This document shows positions 1-10,312 of a DNA stretch of 64,000 nt, piece after piece. This stretch comes from Sphingobium xenophagum NBRC 107872 (GTDB lineage: Bacteria > Pseudomonadota > Alphaproteobacteria > Sphingomonadales > Sphingomonadaceae). Made by a program: the position numbers and the translations under genes. The first letter of the stretch is position 1; each line of letters starts with the position of its first letter. The notes beneath the pieces were generated by a model, which was not told the origin of the DNA, made no database searches, and worked only from the letters and a program-made list of their open reading frames with translations. The stretch lies in contig NZ_BARE01000011.1 in assembly GCF_000367345.1 (NCBI RefSeq), positions 154,337 to 218,336 on the forward strand, read 5' to 3'.

Positions 1-38
1 ATCTTGATCGCTATATTGTTACAGAATTAAGTCAATCA

Positions 39-56
39 GTGTCATATAGCTGTCAT
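39..56 (+). promoter_or_regulatory. PHO box (PhoB operator) upstream of the porin
   Basis: Two identical TGTCAT hexamers lie at 40-45 and 51-56, 11 nt apart and separated by an AT-rich spacer. This is the layout of a PHO box (CTGTCAT-type 7-mers with a 4-nt spacer). A degenerate third copy, CGACAT, follows in phase at 62-67. The box ends 43 nt before the start codon of a phosphate-selective porin, so site and gene support each other. Activation by PhoB under phosphate starvation is inferred. Confidence 0.72.
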
Positions 57-99
57 TCAATCGACATAAACGCCCCCCGGACAGACGAGGGGCGAGCGA

Positions 100-1518
100 A
101 TGATCGGATCGAAACATTTCCAGATGGGCCTGGCGGTCAGCCTGCTGGCGTTGATGCCGCAGGCGGCGCAAGCCCAGACGGTAGAGCAGTTGCAAGCGCA
201 GATCGACGAGCTCAAAGCCCAGGTTCAATCGCTGATGACGGCCCTTGCTGCGAACAAGAACCAAGCAGCGCCGGTCGTCGCGCAGGTCCCGCCGCAGTCT
301 GCCGCGCCCACCACGACACCGGCCCCGGCTGCCACGGTGCTGGCATCGGCCCCTGCACCGACCCCTGCTGCCAAAGCGGGCAAGTCCAAGGCCTGGTATG
401 ACCGGTTGACCCTGCGCGGCTATACCCAGATGCGCTACAATGCCTTCCTGTCCGGCGATGACAGTGCGCCTGCTGGCCAGTCGCGGCTGCGTTCCGTGCA
501 TGATAGCGGGATTTCGGATCGGGGCGGCTTCTCGCTGCGTCGTGTCCGTCTGGTCATCCAGGGGGACGTTTCGGATCGCGTCTCGCTCTATCTCCAGCCC
601 GACTTCGCTACCGCCGTCAATAATCAGGTGGGCAGCGAAAGGCGCGAGGGCTTTGCCCAGTTGCGCGACGCCTATGCCGACATTTTCTTGGACAAGGCCA
701 AGACATTCCGCCTGCGCTTTGGCCAGTCGAAAGTGCCCTATGGCTGGGAAAATATGCAGTCATCGTCCAACCGGCTGACACTGGATCGCAGCGACGCGAT
801 CAACAGCGCGGTTCCGGGTGAACGGGATCTGGGTGTGATCGCCTATTACACCCCGCCTTCGGTTCAGAAAATCTGGGATGATCTGGCCGATGACGGGCAA
901 AAATTGTTCGGCAATTACGGCGCGTTCGGCATCGGTGTGTTCAACGGGCAAGGCGTCAACAAGACGGAACAGAATCGCGGCCTGATGAAGGTAGCGCTGG
1001 CGACATGGCCGTTCGAGATTGGCGACCAGGTCGTCGAATTTGGTGGATCGGCCATGATCAACGACGTCCAGCCCGAACTGCGCAGCGGCGGCGTCAGTCC
1101 CGTCACCTACAAGGACAACCGCGTTGGCCTGCACGCCATGCTCTATCCCAAGCCCTTTGGCATTCAGGCCGAATGGAATTGGGGCAAGGGGCCGGAATAT
1201 GATGTCGCCACCCAGTCGATCCAAACGAAGAACCTGCAAGGCGGCTATGTTCAGGCGATGATGCGTCTGCCCACGGAAGGTCTGGGATCGTTGATGCCCT
1301 ATGGCCGCTGGCAGCATTATCGTGGCGGCTGGAAGGCCGGGACCAATGCTCCGCGTCTGGAAACCGACGAATTTGAACTGGGGCTGGAATGGCAACCATG
1401 GAAGGCGCTGGAAATCACCATGGCTTATGCTCGGATGAAGCGCGCTGAAGCGGACGAACGTCGCACCGGCCGCGCCGAAGGCAATCTGATCCGCACCCAG
1501 GTTCAGTGGAATTACTGA
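100..1518 (+). CDS. Phosphate-selective porin O/P family outer membrane protein
   Basis: This 472-residue protein begins with a clear Sec signal peptide ending AQA at about residues 24-26. A short heptad-like coiled coil (about 27-52) and an Ala/Pro-rich linker (about 56-95) follow, then a beta-barrel rich in alternating aromatic residues that ends with an aromatic C-terminal pair (NY), as outer membrane porins do. The layout matches the OprP/OprO-type porins, which trimerise through the N-terminal coiled coil. The start has a GAGGGG ribosome site upstream. The gene stands alone and is preceded by a PHO box, so phosphate or polyphosphate uptake under starvation is the likely role. Substrate preference cannot be read from sequence; some sphingomonad homologues may pass other anions. 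Confidence 0.85.
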   Translation: MIGSKHFQMGLAVSLLALMPQAAQAQTVEQLQAQIDELKAQVQSLMTALAANKNQAAPVVAQVPPQSAAPTTTPAPAATVLASAPAPTPAAKAGKSKAWYDRLTLRGYTQMRYNAFLSGDDSAPAGQSRLRSVHDSGISDRGGFSLRRVRLVIQGDVSDRVSLYLQPDFATAVNNQVGSERREGFAQLRDAYADIFLDKAKTFRLRFGQSKVPYGWENMQSSSNRLTLDRSDAINSAVPGERDLGVIAYYTPPSVQKIWDDLADDGQKLFGNYGAFGIGVFNGQGVNKTEQNRGLMKVALATWPFEIGDQVVEFGGSAMINDVQPELRSGGVSPVTYKDNRVGLHAMLYPKPFGIQAEWNWGKGPEYDVATQSIQTKNLQGGYVQAMMRLPTEGLGSLMPYGRWQHYRGGWKAGTNAPRLETDEFELGLEWQPWKALEITMAYARMKRAEADERRTGRAEGNLIRTQVQWNY

Positions 1519-1532
1519 TCAGTCGCTGATCC

Positions 1533-1568
1533 AAAAAGCTGACCGGGCTAGCCCCTTCTCGCCCGGCC
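1533..1568 (-). terminator. Possible terminator of the SDR/BKACE operon
   Basis: CCGGGC (1543-1548) pairs with GCCCGG (1561-1566) around a 12-nt loop. Read on the minus strand, the stem is followed after five bases by a run of five T (A run at 1533-1537). It sits between two converging genes. The stem is short, so the call is moderate. Confidence 0.45.
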
Positions 1569-1583
1569 AGAGGCACATGATGT

Positions 1584-2522
1584 TCAATTGGCGACAGTTT
1601 CCTTCGCTGTGCGCCGCGCGAGTTGTGCGTTGAATGCAGGATTGGACAACAGGAAACCAATTTCCCTGGCGCGTGCCTGATTGACGGTTTCCTGTGGCAT
1701 CGATGCCATGATCGCATCAAAGCGCGACTGCATACCCGGCGCAAATTCCGGGTGGGTCAGTATATACAGGTCATTTGCGCGGATGCCCGCCAGCACCCGC
1801 TCACCCACTTCGTCCGCGCTCATCCAGAGCGGTGAGACGGGGCGCTTTTCCAGTTCTTCCTCGCGCTCACGATAGCCGCTATCTTCACGATATTCCGCGG
1901 GCCGCAATTCGCCGCTATGGGCGATATTGCTCTGCACCGGCCCCGGCATGAATGCCGATACGCCTATATTCTCTGCCGCGAGTTCCCCACATATGGCTTC
2001 GGATATGCCCAGCACAGCCGCCTTGGCCGCGGTGTAAATGGCCGAATAATTGATGGGAAGAAGGGCCGACTGGGACGATGTCGTGACGATCTGACCACCC
2101 TCGCCATGCGCCTTGATCCGGGGAAGGATAGTGACGAGACCGTTGATTACCCCACCCAGATTGACGCCCATGCCCCAATCCCAATCGTCAAAGCGTGCTT
2201 CCAGTACCGGCCCCATCACGCCGACTCCGGCATTGCCGACCAATATGTGGATTTTCCCGAATCGCGCCTCCGCAGCATCGGCCGCCCGCGCGAAAGCAGC
2301 CCGATCCGTAACGTCCAACTCCACGGTTTCGACCTGGTGGTCTGCCGCCAGGTCGGCTTTGGCTGCCGCCAGGGCACTCTGCCGAATATCGGCGATCACC
2401 ACATTGGCCCCGGCGCGCACCAGCGCCCGCGCTATGCCAAGGCCGATGCCGTTCGCGCCGCCGGTAATGAAGGCCGTCCGCCCCCGCACATCGGCCATCG
2501 GTGCTGTGATTGCCTGCATCAT
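1584..2522 (-). CDS. SDR-family oxidoreductase resembling LigD/LigL C-alpha dehydrogenases
   Basis: This is a 312-residue classical short-chain dehydrogenase. It has a TGGANGIGLG nucleotide-binding loop near residue 20, an NAGVG motif, a catalytic Ser region (TTSSQSA) and YTAAKAA carrying the YxxxK pair. Several stretches resemble what I remember of the Sphingobium C-alpha dehydrogenases LigD/LigL: DDWDWGMGVNLGGVINGLVT, SNIAHSGELRPAEY and NDLYILTHPE. Those enzymes oxidise the benzylic alcohol of beta-aryl ether lignin dimers with NAD. An AAGGAG ribosome site lies 6 nt before the ATG, and the gene is 10 nt downstream of the BKACE gene. The SDR family call is certain; the LigD/LigL subgroup is by recall, not alignment. 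Confidence 0.75.
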   Translation of the reverse strand: MMQAITAPMADVRGRTAFITGGANGIGLGIARALVRAGANVVIADIRQSALAAAKADLAADHQVETVELDVTDRAAFARAADAAEARFGKIHILVGNAGVGVMGPVLEARFDDWDWGMGVNLGGVINGLVTILPRIKAHGEGGQIVTTSSQSALLPINYSAIYTAAKAAVLGISEAICGELAAENIGVSAFMPGPVQSNIAHSGELRPAEYREDSGYREREEELEKRPVSPLWMSADEVGERVLAGIRANDLYILTHPEFAPGMQSRFDAIMASMPQETVNQARAREIGFLLSNPAFNAQLARRTAKETVAN

Positions 2523-2532
2523 TTCCCTCTCC

Positions 2533-3408
2533 TTATTGTTTCAGGCCAAGCATTGCGCGAGTCTCTCCGGCGCTGGCGATATCGCCGCCCATGCGCTCGA
2601 CCATTTCCACGCCCCAGCGCACCAGATCGGCATTGTCAGCCGCCAAACGTCCACGCCGTAGATAGATGGTGTCTTCAAAGCCGACCCTGACATTGCCACC
2701 CAGCAGCACCGATTGCGCCGCCATCGGGAAGCTGTGGCGGCTGACCCCGAAGCCCGTGAACGGCGTGTCGCGCGGTATCTGGTTTCTGGCGTAGAGCATC
2801 GCTTCGGTCGTGGCGGGCAGACCATATTTGGTCCCCAGTACGAAGGTGAAGGGGGCATTTTTAGGAATCGCGCCCTTGGCCATCAGATCGTCGGCAAAGA
2901 CGAAGTCCCCGGCCTCGAAACACTCAATCTCCGGCAAGACGCCGGCATCCTGGATCATATGACCCATGGTCGTGATCATCGGGTCGAGGTTGATCGCGAC
3001 GCCGCCCCAAAGCTGCATGGTGCAAATGTCGAGCGTGCACATGTCCGGTTTCAGGTCCAGAATATGCTCCAACCGTCGTTGTGCCGTGAACATCAGGGTG
3101 CCGGGACCACAGACCGCGGGATCATCATCGCTCTGCATCCAGGTGCAGCCGGGACCGGTCGTGACGTTCAGGATCACCTCGTCATTCTTCGCGCGAATGA
3201 GGCCTACCACCTCGCGATAATCGTCCAGCGCCTGTGATGGATCGCCGGTTTCGCGGTCTCGCACATGCAAATGGATGATCGCCGCGCCAGCCTGCGCCGC
3301 GGCCAGCGCCTCGGCCGCGACATGATCGGGCCGGAACGGGAAATTGGGATGATCGGGCATGGGTGAGCTTCCCGTCACCGCGCAGGTCAGAAATAGCTTG
3401 CCAGCCAA
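2533..3408 (-). CDS. BKACE-family beta-keto acid cleavage enzyme
   Basis: The 291-residue protein opens with KLFLTCAVTGSS and has AAIIHLHVRD (Zn-binding His pair), LNVTTGPG and the metal-site region PEIECFEAGD, all hallmarks of the 3-keto-5-aminohexanoate cleavage (BKACE) family. These Zn enzymes condense a beta-keto acid with acetyl-CoA and release a CoA ester and acetoacetate. An open frame continues far upstream, but the added residues are basic and non-conserved. I start at TTG 3408 because AGGAG sits 7 nt before it; GTG 3414 is too close to the AGGAG. It is the first gene of an operon with the LigD-like SDR and is divergent from an XRE regulator. An aroyl-acetate substrate would fit the aromatic context, but that is inference. 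Confidence 0.8.
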   Translation of the reverse strand: MAGKLFLTCAVTGSSPMPDHPNFPFRPDHVAAEALAAAQAGAAIIHLHVRDRETGDPSQALDDYREVVGLIRAKNDEVILNVTTGPGCTWMQSDDDPAVCGPGTLMFTAQRRLEHILDLKPDMCTLDICTMQLWGGVAINLDPMITTMGHMIQDAGVLPEIECFEAGDFVFADDLMAKGAIPKNAPFTFVLGTKYGLPATTEAMLYARNQIPRDTPFTGFGVSRHSFPMAAQSVLLGGNVRVGFEDTIYLRRGRLAADNADLVRWGVEMVERMGGDIASAGETRAMLGLKQ

Positions 3409-3526
3409 CCGCACTCTCCTGTCTTGTGTCGGGCATGTCGCCGACCCTTGAACAGGGGTCTTGCAGAGGAAGCGGCACGCAAGAAGGCCGTTGAGTGTCC
3501 CATTATAGAGAGTAACTGGATAAGGC

Positions 3527-4360
3527 ATGGCACAGCGGGAAGAATTGTCGCGTTTCCTGAAAGCCGCCCGCGCCAAGCTGGCACCGGCCGACGTTGGTCT
3601 GCCTGCGGGCGAACGCCGCCGGACGCGTGGCCTGCGGCGCGAGGAGGTGGCGACGCTCGCCGGGATGAGCGTGACTTGGTACACATGGTTCGAACAGGGT
3701 CGCGAGGTGCAATTATCCGCGCCGATGCTGGAACGACTTAGCCGCACTCTGCGCCTTAGTCCCAATGAGCGCGAATTTCTCTTCGCCCTGGCTCAGCACC
3801 GCCCGCCGCCACTGGCAACCCGCCGCGACGAGACGATCCATGCAGGCACGCAACATCTCATGGACTCGCTGTCCATTCCCGCGCTTGTCATCGTGGAGGA
3901 TTGGACGGTCATTGGCTGGAACCGACTGGTCTCCCGCGCCTTCCGCGATTACAGCCAGATGCCGCGGGATCAGCGCAACCTGTTCCGTATCCTGATGCTC
4001 AATCCGCGCTATCGGGCCGATCCCGACAAGTTTCGCGACATGTGCCGCCGCCTGATCGCCCGTTTCAAATGGGATTATAGCCGCACCAGCCAGCCCGACG
4101 TCTTTGAAGGCATCATTGCCGACATGATGGAACAGTCCGAATTTTTCCGTCAATATTGGCAGGAATCGGAAATCATGGCGCATTTCGAAGATACGAACAT
4201 CGCCGATATGCCCGGTGTCGGCGAAATCATGTTCCGCCATACCAGCTATGCGATCGAGGAAGCGCCGGGGCAAAGGCTATTGCTGTTCGCGCCACTGGAT
4301 GATGTCAGCGCAGCGCGTCTGGCGCAGCTGGTGGCGGAAGCTGATGCGGTCTGCGCCTGA
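3527..4360 (+). CDS. XRE-family regulator with MmyB-like ligand domain
   Basis: This 277-residue protein has an N-terminal helix-turn-helix (about residues 10-75), including RTRGLRREEVATLAG and VTWYTWFEQGR. The rest is a C-terminal MmyB-like ligand-binding domain with the typical LVIVEDWTVIGWNR segment. MmyB-type proteins in actinobacteria and proteobacteria usually control a neighbouring, often divergent, oxidoreductase gene and bind fatty acid-like ligands. Here the divergent neighbour is the BKACE/SDR operon, with 118 nt between them, so control of that operon is the simplest reading. The target genes and ligand are inferred. Confidence 0.85.
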   Translation: MAQREELSRFLKAARAKLAPADVGLPAGERRRTRGLRREEVATLAGMSVTWYTWFEQGREVQLSAPMLERLSRTLRLSPNEREFLFALAQHRPPPLATRRDETIHAGTQHLMDSLSIPALVIVEDWTVIGWNRLVSRAFRDYSQMPRDQRNLFRILMLNPRYRADPDKFRDMCRRLIARFKWDYSRTSQPDVFEGIIADMMEQSEFFRQYWQESEIMAHFEDTNIADMPGVGEIMFRHTSYAIEEAPGQRLLLFAPLDDVSAARLAQLVAEADAVCA

Positions 4361-4400
4361 TTGGATCGGCCACCAACAAGCCTCTTCTCCAGCCGGACAA

Positions 4401-4429
4401 TTATGCTATAGTGCCCGGCATAATATAAT
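4401..4429 (+). promoter_or_regulatory. AT-rich promoter with inverted repeat before a small ORF
   Basis: TTATGC (4401-4406) and GCATAA (4418-4423) form an inverted repeat with an 11-nt spacer. It is immediately followed by a perfect TATAAT at 4424-4429. A 17-nt spacer would put a weak -35 exactly on the first repeat arm. The patch is strikingly AT-rich for this genome and looks like an operator overlapping a promoter. The regulator is unknown; the adjacent MmyB-like regulator is one possibility. Confidence 0.4.
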
Positions 4430-4441
4430 TGAGAGGAAACC

Positions 4442-4594
4442 ATGCTTTTACTGGCGCGGTGTCTGGACTGGCTTTGCCTGGCGTTTGCTTCGGGCGTTCA
4501 GGATGAAATGCGCCTGAACGAGTTGATTTTGCGTGCGAAGCAGCGATCGACCGCTGCGCATGACGCAAGCGCACAATCTTTGCCACGTCGCTGA
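4442..4594 (+). CDS. Possible small protein, 50 residues, unknown function
   Basis: An ATG preceded by GAGAGGAAACC starts a 50-codon frame. Its product has a hydrophobic, Leu/Cys-rich N-terminus (MLLLARCLDWLCLAFA), a charged middle and a basic end (PRR). It lies just downstream of a promoter-like AT-rich element and converges on the phosphatidyltransferase gene, ending 8 nt from it. I do not recognise the sequence. The good ribosome site and promoter argue for expression; the short length and lack of a known family argue for caution. It could instead be the leader of an RNA. Confidence 0.35.
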   Translation: MLLLARCLDWLCLAFASGVQDEMRLNELILRAKQRSTAAHDASAQSLPRR

Positions 4595-4602
4595 AACCAG
4601 TT

Positions 4603-5295
4603 TTACCGACCCGCATCCTTTGCGTCGCTGATCGCCAGACGCTTTGCCGTGACCAGCGTCTGGATGACGAACAGCAGGATCAGGACGACGGAAACGATGC
4701 CGACGAACAGGTCGAACCCTGAAATCGCGCCGAACCAACCCGGCGTATAGCCCAGCGCCATCATCGCCAGCGTCATGCCGATCAGCATCAGTCGCAATTC
4801 CGTCGGTCCGGCGGACAGGTAGGACAGTTTGAACTCCCCCACCACGCGCGCTGCCAGATAGGCATGGATCGACAACAGCAGATACCCCGCCAGCGCCACC
4901 AGCGCCACGTCCATGCGGATATAGGGACTGGCCCCCATCCCGGCCAAAATCAGCAAGGTTGCCAGCCCGTCGCAACTATGGTCGATAAAATAGCCATAGG
5001 AGGGCCGCTCGATCTTGCGAAACCGGGCCAGGCTGCCATCCATCGAATCGCCGAACCACTGCAGGACATAGCCACCAATGGCGAGCCACAGCCAATGGAC
5101 TTCCAGGCTGCTGGCGGCATAGCCGGCAAAAATGGCGAAGGCTCCGATCATGCCGAGCACGGTCAAAAGATCTGGCGTCACCCATAACGGCATCCGGGCG
5201 CAAAGCCAGTTGAGGAGGCGGCGTTCGGATGCTGCCAGCACATTTTGCTGGATACGATCGATCGGTGGAGAAGATGGGCCGGAGGGCAATGTCAT
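4603..5295 (-). CDS. CDP-alcohol phosphatidyltransferase family membrane protein
   Basis: The 230-residue integral membrane protein has about six hydrophobic segments. It carries the full family signature: DG-x2-AR, then G-x3-D-x3-D, seen as DGSLAR...GYFIDHSCD around residues 85-110. The aspartates bind the metal and the CDP-alcohol. The family transfers a phosphoalcohol to CDP-diacylglycerol or a related acceptor in phospholipid synthesis. The N-terminal part (SERRLLNWLCARMP) precedes the first membrane helix. The gene is monocistronic, with AAGG just before the ATG. Which headgroup is transferred cannot be told from sequence. Confidence 0.85.
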   Translation of the reverse strand: MTLPSGPSSPPIDRIQQNVLAASERRLLNWLCARMPLWVTPDLLTVLGMIGAFAIFAGYAASSLEVHWLWLAIGGYVLQWFGDSMDGSLARFRKIERPSYGYFIDHSCDGLATLLILAGMGASPYIRMDVALVALAGYLLLSIHAYLAARVVGEFKLSYLSAGPTELRLMLIGMTLAMMALGYTPGWFGAISGFDLFVGIVSVVLILLFVIQTLVTAKRLAISDAKDAGR

Positions 5296-5415
5296 GGTGC
5301 CTTATGACGAACGCATGACGGTGTGACAATCACTCCGCCATCTCCAGTCGTCGAAAATGACGATTATATTACGCATTGCAGCCCGGCTCATGCCCAATCG
5401 AGCGCTGAAACGCAC

Positions 5416-5476
5416 AAAAAAAGGGCCGATCCGAAGATCAGCCCGTAAAAGTTTAGGAGAGGATGCCTGAAAGGCA
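5416..5476 (-). ncRNA. Candidate small RNA with intrinsic terminator (about 60 nt)
   Basis: Read on the minus strand, a perfect terminator is present: GGGCTGAT, loop CTTCGG, ATCGGCCC (stem 5423-5444, one mismatch), then seven T (5416-5422). Upstream is a small hairpin TGCCT-TTC-AGGCA near 5463-5475, and between the two lies an unpaired stretch containing CCTCTCC that could pair with Shine-Dalgarno sites. A promoter with TTGCAG (5505-5510), a 17-nt spacer and GACATA (5482-5487) predicts a start near 5475. No plausible protein frame uses this terminator, so an independent small RNA is the best explanation. Confidence 0.55.
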
Positions 5477-5481
5477 CCTCC

Positions 5482-5510
5482 TATGTCCGGCAAATCACGC
5501 TTTGCTGCAA
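5482..5510 (-). promoter_or_regulatory. Predicted promoter of the candidate small RNA
   Basis: On the minus strand, TTGCAG at 5510-5505 is followed by exactly 17 nt and then GACATA at 5487-5482, about 7 nt before the start of the predicted small RNA. Spacing is ideal; the -10 match is weak but ordinary for alphaproteobacteria. Confidence 0.4.
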
Positions 5511-5755
5511 GTGCGAAAACTTTGTTCGCGGTTGCAAAATATGCATCTGCCGTATCGGCACAGCTTTCCGTAGCGGAAGCTTTGCGCGCCTTCGTTCACT
5601 GTGGATGGCGGGGGAAGGCGAATCGGTCGCCGGTGCGGATTCGCCCGATACACGACTCGCGCCAAGCGGGGCTTCACCTGTCATATCCGGTGTGTAGATT
5701 GGCGTGGTTGCGGCGGTGCCGATTTGCCGCCCGTCCTGATCGGAGCGAAACAATA

Positions 5756-7363
5756 ATGCCCAATTCCGCCGATAATGCTGACCAACCATGGTGGAAGGGT
5801 GCGGTCCTCTACCAAATCTATCCGCGCAGCTTTCAGGATAGCAATGATGATGGCATTGGCGATCTGAACGGGATTACGCAGCGGCTTGATCATATCGCCC
5901 GGCTGGGGGCGGACGCGATCTGGATTTCCCCCTTCTTCCCTTCGCCGATGCGTGATTTTGGTTATGACATTGCCGATTATTGCGATGTCGATCCGATATT
6001 TGGAACCCTCGCGGATTTCGATGCGCTGGTTGCCCGCGCCCACGCTTTGGGGCTTAAGGTCACGATCGATCAGGTTTTCGCCCATAGCTCCGACCTGCAT
6101 GACTGGTTCACGCAAAGCCGTGCCAGTCGCAGCGGCGACAAGGCTGACTGGTATGTCTGGGCCGATCCTAAGGCGGACGGCACCCCGCCCAACAACTGGC
6201 AGTCGGTGTTCGGTGGCCCGGCCTGGACATGGGATGCGCGGCGCGGGCAATATTATATGCACCAGTTCCTGACCAGCCAGCCACAACTCAACGTCCACAA
6301 TCCGCAAGTGCAGGATGCGCTGCTGGATGTCATGCGTTTCTGGCTGGATCGCGGCGTGGACGGCTTTCGTCTCGACGCCCTCAATCATGCGATGCACGAC
6401 CCCGAACTCCGTGACAATCCTCCCGCCCCCGACGATGGTAGCCCGCGCACACGGCCATTCGACTTTCAGATCAAACGCTATAGCCAGTCGCACCCCGCCA
6501 TCATTCCCTTTGTCGAGCGCATCCGGACATTGTGCAACGAATATGGCGCGATCTTCACTGTGGCCGAGGTAGGCGGGGCGCTCGCCGAGGAGGAGATGAA
6601 AGCCTATACCGCCGGGGAGAAGCGCCTCAACAGCGCCTATGGCTTTACCTTCCTCTATGCGCCCGTTCTCACCCCGGCGCTGGTCGCGGAAACGGTCGAT
6701 CGCTGGCCCGACGAACCGGATATGGGCTGGCCAAGCTGGGCCTTCGAAAATCACGACGCACCCCGCGCCCTGTCGCGATGGTGCGCCCCTGAAGATCGCC
6801 CGGCCTTTGCGCGGATGAAGATGACGCTCCTGATGGCGCTGCGCGGCAATGCCATCCTCTATCAGGGGGAGGAGTTGGGCATCACGCAGGTCGATATTCC
6901 GTTCGAGCGATTGCAGGATCCAGAAGCCATCGCGAACTGGCCGTTGACCCTGTCGCGTGACGGCGCGCGCACGCCCCTGCCATGGGCGGCCGACGCCGCG
7001 CAGGCTGGTTTTTCGGGCGTCGAACCCTGGCTGCCCCATGGCGACGATCATCTGGCGCTTGCCGTGGATCAGCAGGAAGCCGACCCTGGATCGCTAATGC
7101 ACTTCACCCGCGCCATGCTGGCGCTGCGCAAGGCCAATCCGGCTCTGCGCCATGGCGCGCTCGACATCCTCGTGGCCGACGACGCCTGCCTGGCGTTTCG
7201 GCGGACGTGCGCCGATCAGTCTTTGCTCTGCTTGTTCAATCTGTCGCGCGAAGCGATAGCGTGGCCGGTCGATCTTGACGGGTCGGGGCGCATCCTGATG
7301 GCCGTCAACGGGGCAGCGCCGGGCGATTTGCCACCCTATGCCGCCCTGCTGATCGAACAATGA
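5756..7363 (+). CDS. GH13 alpha-glucosidase (oligo-1,6-glucosidase type)
   Basis: The 535-residue protein opens with WWKGAVLYQIYPRSFQDSN, the classic start of GH13 alpha-glucosidases. The catalytic Asp lies in DGFRLDAL, the acid/base Glu in FTVAEVGG and the transition-state Asp in FENHDAPR. No signal peptide is seen, so it should act in the cytoplasm on maltose- or isomaltose-like oligosaccharides. The frame is open for 91 codons upstream; I start at ATG 5756, where homology begins, with GGAG about 10 nt before it. The gene is monocistronic, with no sugar transporter or regulator nearby, so exact substrate and control are unknown. Confidence 0.9.
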   Translation: MPNSADNADQPWWKGAVLYQIYPRSFQDSNDDGIGDLNGITQRLDHIARLGADAIWISPFFPSPMRDFGYDIADYCDVDPIFGTLADFDALVARAHALGLKVTIDQVFAHSSDLHDWFTQSRASRSGDKADWYVWADPKADGTPPNNWQSVFGGPAWTWDARRGQYYMHQFLTSQPQLNVHNPQVQDALLDVMRFWLDRGVDGFRLDALNHAMHDPELRDNPPAPDDGSPRTRPFDFQIKRYSQSHPAIIPFVERIRTLCNEYGAIFTVAEVGGALAEEEMKAYTAGEKRLNSAYGFTFLYAPVLTPALVAETVDRWPDEPDMGWPSWAFENHDAPRALSRWCAPEDRPAFARMKMTLLMALRGNAILYQGEELGITQVDIPFERLQDPEAIANWPLTLSRDGARTPLPWAADAAQAGFSGVEPWLPHGDDHLALAVDQQEADPGSLMHFTRAMLALRKANPALRHGALDILVADDACLAFRRTCADQSLLCLFNLSREAIAWPVDLDGSGRILMAVNGAAPGDLPPYAALLIEQ

Positions 7364-7366
7364 GGC

Positions 7367-9525
<2,159 letters not shown>

Positions 9526-9529
9526 GCTA

Positions 9530-10312
9530 TCAAACTCCCCTGAAATTGGCGGTGCGCTTTGCGAGTAATGCGCTCAGCCCCTCTTCGCTTTCCGGCCCCG
9601 CCCCTGCCCTCGCCATGCTGCGCAGTTCGCGGTCCAGTTGCGTCTCCAGCCCGGTCTCGAAACTGTCGGCCAGCAGCGCGCGACTGGCGGCCAGCGCTGC
9701 CATCGGAGCGTCTGCAAGCGCAGCCGCTGCGTTCAATCCCTCGTCGGCCAGCGCCTCGTCGTCCACAATGCGCGTCACCAGCCCGATCGCCTCGGCCTCG
9801 TCAGCCTTGATCCGGCGGTTGGTCAGGATGATGTCCTGCGCCTTGCGCAGTCCCACCAGACGCGGCAAAAGCCAACTGAGGCCGCCGTCCGGCGTCAGTC
9901 CGATCGCGCCATAAGCAGCGGTGAAGTGGGCCGACCGCGCGCCGATCACGACATCGCCCAGCATGGCCAGGCTGAACCCCGCGCCCGCCGCCGGGCCGTT
10001 GACCAATGTGACCAGCGGCTTGGGTGCGCGCGCCAGTCGGGCAACGGCGGCGTGGAAGGTGGCGATCAGCTCGCTCAGCACGTCCGATCGCTTGTCGCCT
10101 GCGCCGGCCAGCAACTGCACGTCGCCACCCGCACAGAATAACCGCCCATTGCCGGTCAGCACGATACAACGGATCATATCGTCGGTCTGGCACCGGATCG
10201 CCGCCGCCAGCAGCGCGCGCGCCAGTGGCAGGTCGATGGCATTGCCCGCCGCTGGCCGGTCGAGCGTGATCCGCCCGATCCCGTCCTCGACCGTAAAGGC
10301 GATCCCGTCCAT
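9530..10312 (-). CDS. Enoyl-CoA hydratase/isomerase family protein
   Basis: The 260-residue crotonase-fold protein has the oxyanion-hole segment GRLFCAGGDV near residue 55-65 and VNGPAAGAGFSLAMLGDVVI for the second oxyanion element. At the usual catalytic Glu positions I see GLTPDGGLSWLLPRLVG, where one expected Glu is Asp, so it could be an isomerase or another crotonase activity rather than a standard hydratase. It overlaps the dehydrogenase upstream by one base (TAATG) and lies 4 nt from the following thiolase. It should act between the acyl-CoA dehydrogenase and the 3-hydroxyacyl-CoA dehydrogenase of this operon. Confidence 0.85.
   Translation of the reverse strand: MDGIAFTVEDGIGRITLDRPAAGNAIDLPLARALLAAAIRCQTDDMIRCIVLTGNGRLFCAGGDVQLLAGAGDKRSDVLSELIATFHAAVARLARAPKPLVTLVNGPAAGAGFSLAMLGDVVIGARSAHFTAAYGAIGLTPDGGLSWLLPRLVGLRKAQDIILTNRRIKADEAEAIGLVTRIVDDEALADEGLNAAAALADAPMAALAASRALLADSFETGLETQLDRELRSMARAGAGPESEEGLSALLAKRTANFRGV

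Noticed and set aside
3409..3765. Upstream extension of the BKACE gene by 119 codons
   Set aside because: Added residues are Arg/Ser-rich, overlap the divergent regulator, and AGGAG points to TTG 3408.
5681..7051. A 456-codon minus-strand frame
   Set aside because: Shadow of the GH13 gene, which has every catalytic motif.
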